A stretch of DNA of 64,000 nt from JANMJD01 sp963828405. Lineage in GTDB: Bacteria > Actinomycetota > Acidimicrobiia > Acidimicrobiales > Ilumatobacteraceae. The position numbers and the translations under genes were made by a program. The stretch is from contig CAWHEG010000031.1 in NCBI GenBank assembly GCA_963828405.1, positions 1,488,001-1,552,000 of the forward strand, written 5' to 3'. Positions 27,285 to 35,323 of the stretch are shown piece by piece. A model generated the notes under the pieces. That model worked only from the letters and a program-made list of their open reading frames with translations, was not told the DNA's origin and ran no database searches. The first letter of the stretch is position 1. Every line of letters begins with the position of its first letter.

Positions 27285-28467
27285 GTGACAGTTCCGCCGA
27301 CCACGACGATCGGGGTGGTCGGCGCGACCTGGCGGGGCGAGGTGACGGCCTGGGGGTCGATCCATCCCGACGAGGGTGTGCCGCTCGACTGGTGGGTGGC
27401 CGCCGACGACCGGTGGCACGACCCGGCCATCGAGACGACCGTGCGCCAGTCGCTGGTCGACGGAACCCCGGTGATCGAGACCCGTGTGCGGGTCCCCCAG
27501 GGCGACGTCGTCCAGCGGGTGTACGCGGTGGCCGACCACGGCGGCCTGACGGTGATCGAGTTGGAGAACGCCTCGCCGCTGCCCGTCGCGGTGGCGCTGT
27601 CGCGTGCCGACGTGCTCACCAGCCGGCCGGTGACCGGTGCGCCGATCGAGGGGATCACGTTGCCCGCCGGTTCGATCGTCGTGCCGATCGGGCACCGTGC
27701 CACGGTCCGGGTGGCGCTCGCCCACACCTCGCCCCACCCCGGAGTCCTACCGTCCGGTCTGCCCACGCCGCTCCGGGTAGCCCGTGGCTGGTCGACGCAG
27801 ATGGAGCGGGCGTCGAGGCTGGTCGTCCCCGATTCCTCGGCCGACCGGCTCGTCGCGCGAGCGGTGTGACCTGGTGCTCAACGGGATCGACGACCCGCAC
27901 GACGATCCCGTGGGCTTCCTGCTCGGGGCGTGCGAGTTCGCCCGGTTGGGCTGGTCGCCCGACGAGTGGCTCCCCGACATCGCCGGGGTCGCCTCGTCGG
28001 TCGCTGCCGCCGCAGCCCGGCGCGGCGGCGGACCGGGGTGGGACGAGGACCGGGCGCTGCTCGGCGCCGGCTGGGTGTTGGCCGGTGCCGGCGATCATCG
28101 CGGGGTGGGCGATGTCGAGGCCGTCCGGCGGCGCCTCGGCCGGCGCAGCTCGGTCGCCTTCGCAGCCGACGGCGTGCGGGCCATCGCCCTGATCGAGGAC
28201 CGCCTGGTCCGGCCCACCCCTGAGGGGATGGCCGTGCTGATGCCCGACGGCCACCGCGCCGCCTGGCTCGGCCAGTCCTTCGAGACCTACGGCCTGCCCG
28301 CACCCGCGGGGCGCTCCGTGTCGTTCGCCGTCCGCTGGCACGCCGATCGTCCCGCCGTGCTGTGGGAGGTCGTCGGGCCCCCCGGTCTGCTGCTCGTCGC
28401 GGGCTGCGATCCGGCGTGGTCCACGACCGAGGCCACGGGCGATGCCCTGTGGGCGCCCCCCGCCTGA
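27285..28467 (+). CDS. Unknown actinobacterial protein, split by an apparent frameshift
   Basis: I do not recognise this protein. The first frame (27285-27869) gives 194 residues with a beta-rich look (TIGVVGATWRGEVTAWGSIH, then DGTPVIETRVRVPQGDVVQR) and ends at TGA 27867. The +1 frame takes over at about 27859 (CDLVLNGIDDPHDDPVGFLL) and runs to 28467 with equally good C-ending codons. Dropping one base in GCGCG at 27855-27859 joins them into about 393 residues. The second half has alternating Ala/Arg-rich helices (VASSVAAAAARRGG) and a beta-rich end. Two separate genes, the second from GTG 27874, are the less likely reading. No signal peptide or catalytic motif was noticed. Confidence 0.55.
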
Positions 28468-28562
28468 CCGTGCCAGACGGGCGACGGGCATGTCCGGCGG
28501 GATCCTGGTGGTCCCCGTGGTCGGTGGTCCCCGGTGGCCTGGTGCTCCCCGGTGGTCCCCGG

Positions 28563-28681
28563 TGGTCCTGGTGTCCCGGTGGTCCTGGTGTCCCGGTGGT
28601 CCTGGTGTCCCGGTGGTCCCCGGTGGCCCGGTGTCCCGGTGCCCCGGTGGTCCCCGGTGGCCCGGTGTCCCGGTGCCCCGG
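28563..28681. repeat. GC-rich minisatellite (3 x 17 bp, then 2 x 34 bp)
   Basis: Three exact copies of TGGTCCTGGTGTCCCGG (28563-28613) are followed by two exact copies of a related 34-bp unit (28614-28647, 28648-28681) itself made of 18-, 8- and 8-bp pieces ending in CCGG. Degenerate copies extend to the left. All frames are open because stops are absent, but the encoded Gly/Pro/Val strings have no gene context. It is strand-asymmetric (T/G on plus). Confidence 0.9.
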
Positions 28682-28824
28682 TCGCCCTCCGAGAAACCTC
28701 CCCGGAACCAGCCCGGGACCCCGGTACCGGCGTGACACGCCGGTACCGGCGGCTTCTGGGGAGGGGTACTCGCACCCCACCCGTGCAGCCCCGGCGTCAT
28801 CGAAGCGGCGTCGTCGAAGCGTCG

Positions 28825-28830
28825 TAGGCT
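28825..28830 (+). promoter_or_regulatory. Candidate -10 box of the secernin-like gene
   Basis: TAGGCT ends 6 nt before GTG 28837, matching the leaderless pattern. Confidence 0.4.
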
Positions 28831-28836
28831 TGGCCC

Positions 28837-29757
28837 GTGTGTGACTGTCTCGTGGCACTCGGCCCGGCAACCGGCGCGGCAACGCTGTTCTGCAAGAACT
28901 CCGACCGCCCCCCGGCGGAGGCTCACGACATCGTGTGGTCCCCGGCCCGGACCGATCGCGGCTCGCTCGTCGTCACGCACATCGCCGTCGAGCCGTTCGC
29001 CGGGTCCACCCTGGGCTGCCTGCTGTCCCGGCCCCGCTGGTGCTGGGGTGCCGAGCACGGCGTCAACGAGGCCGGTGTGGCCATCGGCAACGAGGCGATC
29101 TACACGACCCTCGATCCGCGCCCGTTCCCCGACGCGCTGATCGGTATGGACCTGGTCAGGCTCGGTCTGGAGCGCGCGACGACGGCGCGGTCGGCCGTCG
29201 AGGTGATCACCGGGCTGCTCGAACGTCACGGCCAGGGCGGGAGCGGGCACGCGCCCGATCAGCCGCCCCGGCCGTACTGGTCGAGCTTCCTGATCGCCGA
29301 TCCGATCGACGCCTGGGTGCTCGAGACGAGCGGCGTGGCGTGGATGGCCGAGCGCGTGGTGGATGTCCGGGCGATCTCGAATCGGACGACGATCGCTGCG
29401 TTCGACGCCGCCTGCCACCACCCGAGGCAACCCGTGGAGCGACGGGTCGACCCACGTCTGCGGGCATCGGACGAGGTGCTCGCCGACCGCCCGGTGACGT
29501 TCGACCGGCTGCAGGCCCACCTGCGCTCGCACGACTCCTGCGGCGAGGAGGGTTGGAGCGTGTGCATGCACGTCGACGACACCCAGGTGACCACCGCTTC
29601 GATGATCGCCTCGCTCCCGCTCCGGGGCAGACCGACGGCCCACGTGCTCGTCGGGTCGCCCTGCGCGGACGACTACCGCACGATCGAGGTGGGTGTGGAC
29701 TTCGACGACATCCTCTGGGAGAGCCGCGCCGGGCGCGACGACGATCGCTCCGGCTGA
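28837..29757 (+). CDS. Secernin-like peptidase (C69/U34 family, Ntn hydrolase fold)
   Basis: Protein of 306 residues starting MCDCLVALGPATG, followed by LFCKNSDRPPAEAH: a Cys directly at the N-terminus plus KNSDRP is the secernin/dipeptidase C69 signature, where the Cys becomes the N-terminal nucleophile. Further family stretches are WCWGAEHGVNEAGVAIGNEA and YWSSFLIADPIDAWVLETSG. No signal peptide, so it is probably cytoplasmic. Start GTG 28837 leaves Cys at positions 2 and 4; Cys4 aligns with the secernin nucleophile. A strong hairpin follows the stop. Substrate unknown. Confidence 0.85.
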   Translation: MCDCLVALGPATGAATLFCKNSDRPPAEAHDIVWSPARTDRGSLVVTHIAVEPFAGSTLGCLLSRPRWCWGAEHGVNEAGVAIGNEAIYTTLDPRPFPDALIGMDLVRLGLERATTARSAVEVITGLLERHGQGGSGHAPDQPPRPYWSSFLIADPIDAWVLETSGVAWMAERVVDVRAISNRTTIAAFDAACHHPRQPVERRVDPRLRASDEVLADRPVTFDRLQAHLRSHDSCGEEGWSVCMHVDDTQVTTASMIASLPLRGRPTAHVLVGSPCADDYRTIEVGVDFDDILWESRAGRDDDRSG

Positions 29758-29790
29758 CGGACGCCAACGGAGCGGGCTGACGGCGACTCC

Positions 29791-29829
29791 GGTCGCGATC
29801 CGTGACGCCAACCGTCACTGATCGCAACC
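29791..29829. terminator. Hairpin terminator after the secernin-like gene
   Basis: GTGACG (29802-29807) pairs with CGTCAC (29813-29818) around loop CCAAC; beyond one mismatch GCGATC pairs with GATCGC, and beyond a second mismatch GGT pairs with ACC. It lies 33 nt after the stop, between convergent genes, so it may act on both strands. No T-tract. Confidence 0.62.
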
Positions 29830-29840
29830 AAAGCCGCCAC

Positions 29841-29931
29841 GACGGGCCCTCGACCCGACGGGCCCTCGACCCGACGGGCCCTCGACCCGGGCCCTCGACC
29901 CGCGACCCTCGACCCGACGGGCCCTCGGCCC
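29841..29931. repeat. Short GC minisatellite (16-bp unit)
   Basis: Three exact copies of GACGGGCCCTCGACCC (29841-29888), then shortened and mutated copies to 29931. Each unit contains the palindrome GGGCCC. It fills most of the gap between the convergent secernin-like and Rieske genes. Confidence 0.85.
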
Positions 29932-29976
29932 GATGTGGCGACTCGGCACGCCCTGCCCGGTGCGCCGGGGGCCTCG

Positions 29977-30981
29977 TCAAGACTCCCCGGACACCTTGGT
30001 GATCGCCTCCGCGGCGGGCGCGTCGAACACATGGCCCAGCGCCCGACGGAAGAGCACCCCGTTGCGGTCCGTGCGCACGTGGAGATCGGGTCCGCCGCCC
30101 AGCGGCATGCCCCGCCGGCGCAGCGCCGAGTTCATTCGGTGGTCCTCGTCGAGGATCCCCTGTTCGACCTCGAGCATCGCCGCCAGCCCTACGGGGTCGG
30201 TCAGGGGGACGCGAATGAGGAAGAACATCCGCGTACGTCGGTGGTCGATGGGCTGGATCGCCTGGAAGAACGAGGTGCGCAACCGTCCGTCGGGCTCCTC
30301 GCTGCGCAACAGCACCGTGAACGGCGCGGCGAGGGTGTAGCGCAGCCAACCCTCGGTCGTGGTGTCGTCGTCGGCCAGCTTGCGGGTGACGGTGCGGAAG
30401 GTCAACTCATCCTGGTCGACGACCTCGATCTCGCCCATCCGCGGGTTGCGGGTGCCCAGCGCCGCGTGGAGGAACGGGAAGTGGCTGGCATCGAGCAGGT
30501 TCTCGGTCTGGTAGGCGGCGAGCACCTCGCTCTCGTGCGCCGTGGGCACGAGCATCCCGAGGCTGTCGTCGTCGCCGTCGGGCCAGTCGACGATCGGGAG
30601 TCGGGGTGGCTCGGGGGCGACCCAGACGATCCCGTAGCGCTCGCAGACGGCTGCCGGGCGCCGCAGCCGGGCGCGGGCGGGGAGCGTGGCGCCGGCGCCG
30701 AGTGCCGGGATGCACGTCGCCGCGCCGTCGGCGCCGAAGCGCCAGCCATGGAACGGGCAGACGAGCTCGCCTCCCTCGACCCGCCCGAGGCTCAGCGGGG
30801 CTCCCCGGTGGGGACACTCGTCGTCGTACACCGCGACCCTTCCGTCGGTGTGACGAAGGGCGACGATCGGAGATCCGAGCAGCATCGTGGCGAAGGGGTC
30901 GGCGGCGACCTCGCAGGACCAGGCCACGGGGTGCCAGAAGGCGCGGAACTCGGGATGGAGGTTCCCGACCAGGTCCGTCAT
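29977..30981 (-). CDS. Rieske non-heme iron oxygenase, alpha subunit type
   Basis: Ring-hydroxylating or demethylating oxygenase of 334 residues. The N-terminal Rieske domain binds 2Fe-2S through CPHRGAPLS (near residue 56) and CPFHGWRFG (near 75). The C-terminal catalytic domain has NLLDASHFPFLH, giving the two His of the mononuclear iron site and the bridging Asp. The size and layout resemble vanillate demethylase VanA and related phenylpropionate-type oxygenases. No ferredoxin reductase is nearby. ATG 30981 was chosen because farther upstream codons lose family character. Substrate unknown. Confidence 0.9.
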   Translation of the reverse strand: MTDLVGNLHPEFRAFWHPVAWSCEVAADPFATMLLGSPIVALRHTDGRVAVYDDECPHRGAPLSLGRVEGGELVCPFHGWRFGADGAATCIPALGAGATLPARARLRRPAAVCERYGIVWVAPEPPRLPIVDWPDGDDDSLGMLVPTAHESEVLAAYQTENLLDASHFPFLHAALGTRNPRMGEIEVVDQDELTFRTVTRKLADDDTTTEGWLRYTLAAPFTVLLRSEEPDGRLRTSFFQAIQPIDHRRTRMFFLIRVPLTDPVGLAAMLEVEQGILDEDHRMNSALRRRGMPLGGGPDLHVRTDRNGVLFRRALGHVFDAPAAEAITKVSGES

Positions 30982-31247
30982 GCCGGCATGCCGGAGTACC
31001 GCTCGGGCTCGAGACGACCGCGCATCCGGCGATCCTTGCAGGGCCGGGTTTGACACGGCTGGTCGGGAGCAGATACGTACCGGCGGTGCCGGTTGGAGGT
31101 CGAGCCCCTCGACGGCGCCGTCGCCCGGATCAGCCGCCATCGGCGGATCCGGGCGGAACGGTTCGATCGGATAGAAGTCCAGTTGCACAACGTCCACCAG
31201 GCCCGGGTCGCCGAAAAGACCGCCCGCCACGACAAGGAGAGACCTCG

Positions 31248-31709
31248 ATGACCGACACGCCGGAACGCGGAGAGATGACCTATACCCGGGTGTACGACGC
31301 ACCGGCCGAACTGGTCTTCGTCTGCATGACGACGCCGGAACACCTCTGCCACTTCTGGGGGCCGACGGGGATGACCACACCACTCGAGAACATCACCGTC
31401 GACCTGCGGCCCGGTGGCGTGTTCGAGACGACGATGGTCGACGACACCACCGGGGAGGAGTACCCGATGACGGGCGTCTTCGTCGTCATCGATCCGCCGT
31501 CGAAGCTGGTGTTCTCCGAGTCGTCCGGCGACTCGCCGATCACGACGACGATCCACTTCCGCGACCTCGGCGGTCGACGCACCGAGGTCGTCACCCACCA
31601 GACGAACATCCCCACGATGTTCACCGGCGACGAGGCCCGCGCCGGGATGGAGTCGAGTTTCGACAAGTTCGCCGCCTACGTCACCCCCCTGGCGGCCCGG
31701 GCCGGCTGA
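31248..31709 (+). CDS. SRPBCC (AHSA1-type) protein
   Basis: A START-like hydrophobic-pocket protein of 153 residues with the AHSA1 layout: TYTRVYDAPAELVFVCMTTP, then HLCHFWGPTGMTTP, VDLRPGGVFETTM and the C-terminal helix GMESSFDKFAAYV. ATG 31248 has an AAGGAGAG ribosome site 6 nt away. Such proteins often sit beside an ArsR regulator; none is seen here. The 266-bp gap to the divergent Rieske gene holds no gene I can support. Ligand unknown. Confidence 0.88.
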   Translation: MTDTPERGEMTYTRVYDAPAELVFVCMTTPEHLCHFWGPTGMTTPLENITVDLRPGGVFETTMVDDTTGEEYPMTGVFVVIDPPSKLVFSESSGDSPITTTIHFRDLGGRRTEVVTHQTNIPTMFTGDEARAGMESSFDKFAAYVTPLAARAG

Positions 31710-31756
31710 AGCCCGCGGCAGGCGGGTGTCCGGTGGCCGTGCGCGAGAGTGGAGGC

Positions 31757-32524
31757 GTGTCCGATCGTCGTGCCATCGTCCGCCGACCCAGCCAGCGGAT
31801 CGCCGAGGGTGAGGTCACCCACATCGATCGGCGGCCGATGGATGTCGAGCGCGCGATGGCCCAGTACGCCGACTACCTCGCCCTCCTGCGACGCCACGGC
31901 GTCGAACTGATCGAGGTCCCGACGGCGCCCGATCACCCGGATGGGTTGTTCGTCGAGGACGCCCTCGTGGTCGTCGACGGACAGGCGGTGATCACCAGGC
32001 CCGGCGCGGCCAGCCGACGGGGTGAGATCGACTCGATCCGCCCCGTCGTGGCCGCCCTCGGCCTGCCGATCGCCGCCATCCGGGCGCCCGGGACGCTCGA
32101 CGGCGGCGACGTGCTCTGCCTCGGGCGCGATGTGTTCATCGGTCTCACGACCCGCACCGACGCCGATGCCATCGAGCAGTTCGCCTGCATCGTCGCCCCG
32201 CTCGGGCGGACCGTCGTCGCCGTCGGCGTGCCCGGTTGCCTCCACCTCAAGTCGGCGATCACGGCGCTGCCGGACGGATCATTGATCGCCGTGCCGGGAT
32301 GGGTCGATCCGGCGGTGTTCGAGGCCCACGGGTACCGCGTGCATGCTGCGGCCGAACCGACCGGCGGCGACGTGCTCTGTCTCGGTGACACGGTCGTGCT
32401 CCCGGCCGACGCGCCGGGCACGGCAGAGCTGATCCACCGGCTCGGCTTCCCCGTCGAGCCGATCGACGTCGGCGAGTTGCAGAAGATCGAGGCCGGCGTG
32501 ACGTGCATGAGCGTGCTCGTCTGA
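31757..32524 (+). CDS. Dimethylargininase-like amidinotransferase-fold hydrolase
   Basis: Member of the DDAH/arginine deiminase fold, 255 residues. The start RAIVRRPSQRIAEG, the FVEDALVV acid pair, TLDGGDVLCLG, the catalytic His in LHLKSA and the nucleophile Cys in the C-terminal AGVTCMSVLV form the complete active site. The family hydrolyses N-methylated arginines to citrulline and methylamines, or related guanidino compounds. GTG 31757 gives the family N-terminus; 31733 adds eight residues. It is convergent with selD. The exact substrate is not certain. Confidence 0.88.
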   Translation: MSDRRAIVRRPSQRIAEGEVTHIDRRPMDVERAMAQYADYLALLRRHGVELIEVPTAPDHPDGLFVEDALVVVDGQAVITRPGAASRRGEIDSIRPVVAALGLPIAAIRAPGTLDGGDVLCLGRDVFIGLTTRTDADAIEQFACIVAPLGRTVVAVGVPGCLHLKSAITALPDGSLIAVPGWVDPAVFEAHGYRVHAAAEPTGGDVLCLGDTVVLPADAPGTAELIHRLGFPVEPIDVGELQKIEAGVTCMSVLV

Positions 32525-32630
32525 ACGTCTGACCCTCGCCCCTACCGGGCGCGAACCTGGCGCCGTGGACTCGTCCGCGGTGGCGGTGTGCGGATTCGAA
32601 GGGGATGCCGTCGCCCGGGGCGGTCGAGCG

Positions 32631-33680
32631 TCAGACGACGGCGATCAGTCCGGCCTCGCCGGTCGAGATCGTGCCGATCACCGCGGCGAGCCGGTCGTTG
32701 CGCCGCAGGTCGCCGAGCAGGCCGGCGAGCCGGGCGGGTGGGCACACCAGCAGCAACCCGCCCGACGTCTGGGGGTCGGCGATCAGCAGGCGGTCGACCT
32801 GGGTGCCGCCGACCAGCAGCTCACCGACGAAGTCGAGGTTGCGCCCGGTGCCGCCGGGGGCGAACCCGCTCTCGGCGAGGACCCGGGCCCCGGGCAACAT
32901 CGGCACGGCCCCGATGTCGATGGTGGCGGCCACCCCGCTCGAGGCGAGGATCTTGCGCAGGTGTCCGACCAGGCCGAAACCGGTCACGTCGGTCGCCGCG
33001 TGCACTCCGGCCCGCCGGCCGACCGCCGCGGCCACGTCGTTGAGCTCGGTCATCGAGGCGATCGCCGCCGAGTAGGTGGCGGCCAACGTCCCTCCGGGGT
33101 GCACGGCCTCGGCGGGTGAGCGTTTGTGGGCCGTGGCCAGCAGCCCGGTGCCGAGCGGCTTGGTGAGCACGAGCACGTCACCGGGCATCGCCCCGGTGTT
33201 GCGGATGGGCTCGGCGCCGAGGAGCTCGCCGACGACGACCTGGCCGTACATCGGCTCGGGACCGTCGACCGTGTGCCCGCCGGTGACGACCCAGCCGCCC
33301 CGACGGGCCGTCTCGGCACCTCCGGCGAGGACCTCGGTGAGCAGCGACAGCGGGAGATCGTCGCGGGGCCAGACGGCGATGTTCAGGGCGAACAGCGGAG
33401 TGCCGCCCATCGCGTACACGTCGCTGGCCGCGTTGGCCCCGGCGATGCGCCCCCAGGTGTAGGCATCGTCGACGACCGGCGCAAAGAAGTCGACGGTCGT
33501 CACCAGGGCGCGACCATCCGGGCGCCGCCAGACGGCGGCGTCGTCACCCGTCTCCGTCCCGACCAGGAGGTCGGGATGGAGCATCGGTTGCAGCGGACGC
33601 AGGACCTGCTCCAGCTCGGTCGCCCCGAGCTTGCAGGCTCAACCGGCGCCGTGGCTGAAGGCGGTCAATCGGATCGACAT
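32631..33680 (-). CDS. selD: Selenide, water dikinase with an in-frame UGA (selenocysteine)
   Basis: Makes selenophosphate from selenide and ATP. A simple reading finds only 317 residues from 33584, but ATG 33680 opens MSIRLTAFSHGAG, then UGA at 33641-33639, then ACKLGATELEQVL in the same frame. HGAG-x-GCK is the SelD active site, with the catalytic Cys exactly at the UGA (residue 14) and catalytic Lys at 17, so UGA is read as selenocysteine. Later motifs GDDAAVW, VDFFAPVVDD, NAASDVYAMGG and TDVTGFGLVGHL complete a 349-residue enzyme. A SECIS hairpin follows the UGA. selA, selB and selC are outside the window. Confidence 0.95.
33604..33638 (-). promoter_or_regulatory. Bacterial SECIS element in selD mRNA
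   Basis: Directly after the UGA the RNA folds: GCCUGC pairs with GCAGGU (lower stem, one G-U), AGCUCGG pairs perfectly with CCGAGCU (7-bp upper stem), apical loop GGCGA starting 15 nt after the UGA. G at the first two loop positions and the distance fit the bacterial SECIS model for SelB. The hairpin is inside the coding region, as required in bacteria. Confidence 0.87.
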
Positions 33681-33689
33681 GGTGCCCAG

Positions 33690-33695
33690 ACGGTA
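33690..33695 (-). promoter_or_regulatory. Candidate -10 box of selD
   Basis: TACCGT on the minus strand ends 9 nt before ATG 33680 in the 109-bp gap shared with the divergent TSUP gene. Confidence 0.35.
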
Positions 33696-33774
33696 GCGCC
33701 ACCCACCCGAATGCGTCGGGGTGCTGCCGGCGCGGGTCGACCCGGTCCACGTGTCCGGCGACGGGGGCGCCGGG

Positions 33775-33780
33775 TAGCGT
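33775..33780 (+). promoter_or_regulatory. Candidate -10 box of the TSUP transporter gene
   Basis: TAGCGT ends 9 nt before GTG 33790, the mirror arrangement to the selD box. Confidence 0.38.
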
Positions 33781-33789
33781 CGGGCGCGC

Positions 33790-34551
33790 GTGTTCACCTC
33801 GGGCGACTACCTCATCGGAATCGCCGCAGCGCTGATCGTCGGGTTGTCCAAAACGGCGCTGCCCGGTGCCGGGTTGCTGGCGACACCGCTGCTGGCGATG
33901 GTCTTCACCGGGCGGGCGATCCCGGGTGCGGCTCTGCCGATCCTGGTGTGCGCCGACCTGTTCGCCGTCGCGTGGTACCGGCGCCATGCCCGCCTCGACG
34001 TGCTCACCCCGCTCGTGCCGTGGGTGACGCTCGGCTACATCGCCGGCGCAGCATTCTTCGTCGTCGTCGGCAAGGCGGCGCGGCCCGTCGAGTTGATGAT
34101 CGGCTCGGCGATCCTCGTCGTCGTGGGGCTGCAGATGTGGAGGATGATGCGTGGGGCGCCGGCGGTCGAGGTGACGCTCGCCGCGGCGGCCGGCTACGGC
34201 TCGGCCGGTGGATTCACCACCTTCGTCTCCAACAACGCCGGGCCGATCATGAACACCTACCTGATGCGGCTCGGCCTCGACAAGCACGAACTGGTCGGCA
34301 CCACGGCACTGTTCTACTTCCTGGTCAACGTGTCGAAGTTCCCCTTCTACGCGGCGATCGGGGCATGGTCGGACGGGGGAGGGTTCTTCAGCGCCGATTC
34401 GCTGCGTTACGACGCGCTGATGGTCCCGGCGGTCGTCGCCGGCGTCTTCGGCGGACGTCTGCTGTTCGGCAGGCTCCCCCAGCGGTTGTTCCAGTGGCTG
34501 GTCGTCCTGCTTGCCGGCGCCGCGGCGGTCAAACTCCTCGTAGGGTCCTGA
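33790..34551 (+). CDS. TSUP family (TauE/SafE) membrane transporter
   Basis: Membrane protein of 253 residues with about seven to eight hydrophobic segments. The TSUP repeats are seen as IGIAAALIVGLSKTALPGAG near the N-terminus and FTTFVSNNAGPIMNTYLM plus KHELVGTTALFYFLVNVSK in the second half. The family moves sulfite, sulfoacetate and other organosulfur anions. Its start is GTG 33790. It is divergent from selD with 109 bp between, and overlaps nothing downstream; rnhB starts 2 nt after its stop. A link to selenium or sulfur supply is only suggested by position. Confidence 0.85.
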   Translation: MFTSGDYLIGIAAALIVGLSKTALPGAGLLATPLLAMVFTGRAIPGAALPILVCADLFAVAWYRRHARLDVLTPLVPWVTLGYIAGAAFFVVVGKAARPVELMIGSAILVVVGLQMWRMMRGAPAVEVTLAAAAGYGSAGGFTTFVSNNAGPIMNTYLMRLGLDKHELVGTTALFYFLVNVSKFPFYAAIGAWSDGGGFFSADSLRYDALMVPAVVAGVFGGRLLFGRLPQRLFQWLVVLLAGAAAVKLLVGS

Positions 34552-34553
34552 CC

Positions 34554-35228
34554 GTGGCGTCGAAACGCAGGGCACCCACCCGTTCGATCGAGAAGGAGCT
34601 GTGGGCCGCCGGCCACGAGTTCGTCGTCGGGATCGACGAGGTCGGCCGCGGGGCGTGGGCAGGACCGCTGATGGTCGGCGCGGCGATCCTGCCCCGCACC
34701 AGCCGCGTCAACGGCGTGCGGGACTCCAAGATGTTGTCGGAGGCCGAGCGCGAGCGGCTCTTCGACAGGGTGGCAGGCTGGTGCGTGGCCTGGGCGGTCG
34801 GCGGGGCCAGCCAGGCCGAGTGCGATGAGCTCGGCATGGCCCCGGCCCAGAAGCTCGCCACGAGGCGGGCCCTCGAAGCGCTCGGGGTCACCCCCGACGC
34901 TGCCGTCGTCGACGGCAAGTGGGACTTCGTCAGCCCCCACGTCGCCAACGTGGAGCGCAAGGTCAGAGCCGATGCCGTGTGCCTGTCGGTGTCGGCGGCC
35001 TCGATCCTGGCCAAGGTGACCCACGACCGCATCATCCGCGAGCAGGCCGAGCACTTCCCCCACTGGCACTTCGACACCAACAAGGGCTATCCCTGCCCGC
35101 TCCACAAGACGGCGTTGTCCGGCTACGGGCCGAGCGCCATCCATCGGGTGAGCTGGGTGTTCATGGATCATTTCCTCCCGTGGCCCGACATGCGGGTCGT
35201 GCGCCGCGAACAACCGACGTTGTTCTGA
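34554..35228 (+). CDS. rnhB: Ribonuclease HII
   Basis: Removes ribonucleotides and RNA from RNA-DNA hybrids. The 224-residue protein has the catalytic FVVGIDEVGRGAWAGPL (first Asp-Glu pair), the RVNGVRDSKMLS strand, VVDGKWDF (third acid), and SILAKVTHDRIIRE with the last Asp, then FDTNKGYPCPLH and SGYGPSAIHRVSW. The start is GTG 34554, 2 nt after the transporter stop, so it is likely translated from the same message. Confidence 0.96.
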   Translation: MASKRRAPTRSIEKELWAAGHEFVVGIDEVGRGAWAGPLMVGAAILPRTSRVNGVRDSKMLSEAERERLFDRVAGWCVAWAVGGASQAECDELGMAPAQKLATRRALEALGVTPDAAVVDGKWDFVSPHVANVERKVRADAVCLSVSAASILAKVTHDRIIREQAEHFPHWHFDTNKGYPCPLHKTALSGYGPSAIHRVSWVFMDHFLPWPDMRVVRREQPTLF

Positions 35229-35323
35229 GACAGGCGTGACGTGGTGACCGATGCCCTGGCGACGCGGCCGAGTTCGCAGCCGCCCTGGGGCGGCCGCGGT
35301 GGCGCGAGCACGGCGATGCCGAC

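Larger units (their letters stand above)
28468..28836. other. Gene-free 369-bp stretch holding a GC minisatellite
   Basis: No coding signal is supported. The middle is the tandem-repeat block at 28563-28681 with degenerate copies from about 28507. The last 40 bp should hold the secernin-like gene's promoter. A CCGGTACCGGCGTGACACGCCGGTACCGG-like dyad lies near 28720-28749 and could be a hairpin. Confidence 0.6.

Noticed and set aside
27867..27869. TGA in the unknown gene as a second selenocysteine codon
   Set aside because: Continuing the same frame gives Arg/Pro-rich noise; the good coding frame is +1, so this is a frameshift and not recoding by selenocysteine.
28563..29931. Tandem repeats as a CRISPR array
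   Set aside because: Units follow each other directly with no unique spacers, and there are no cas genes.
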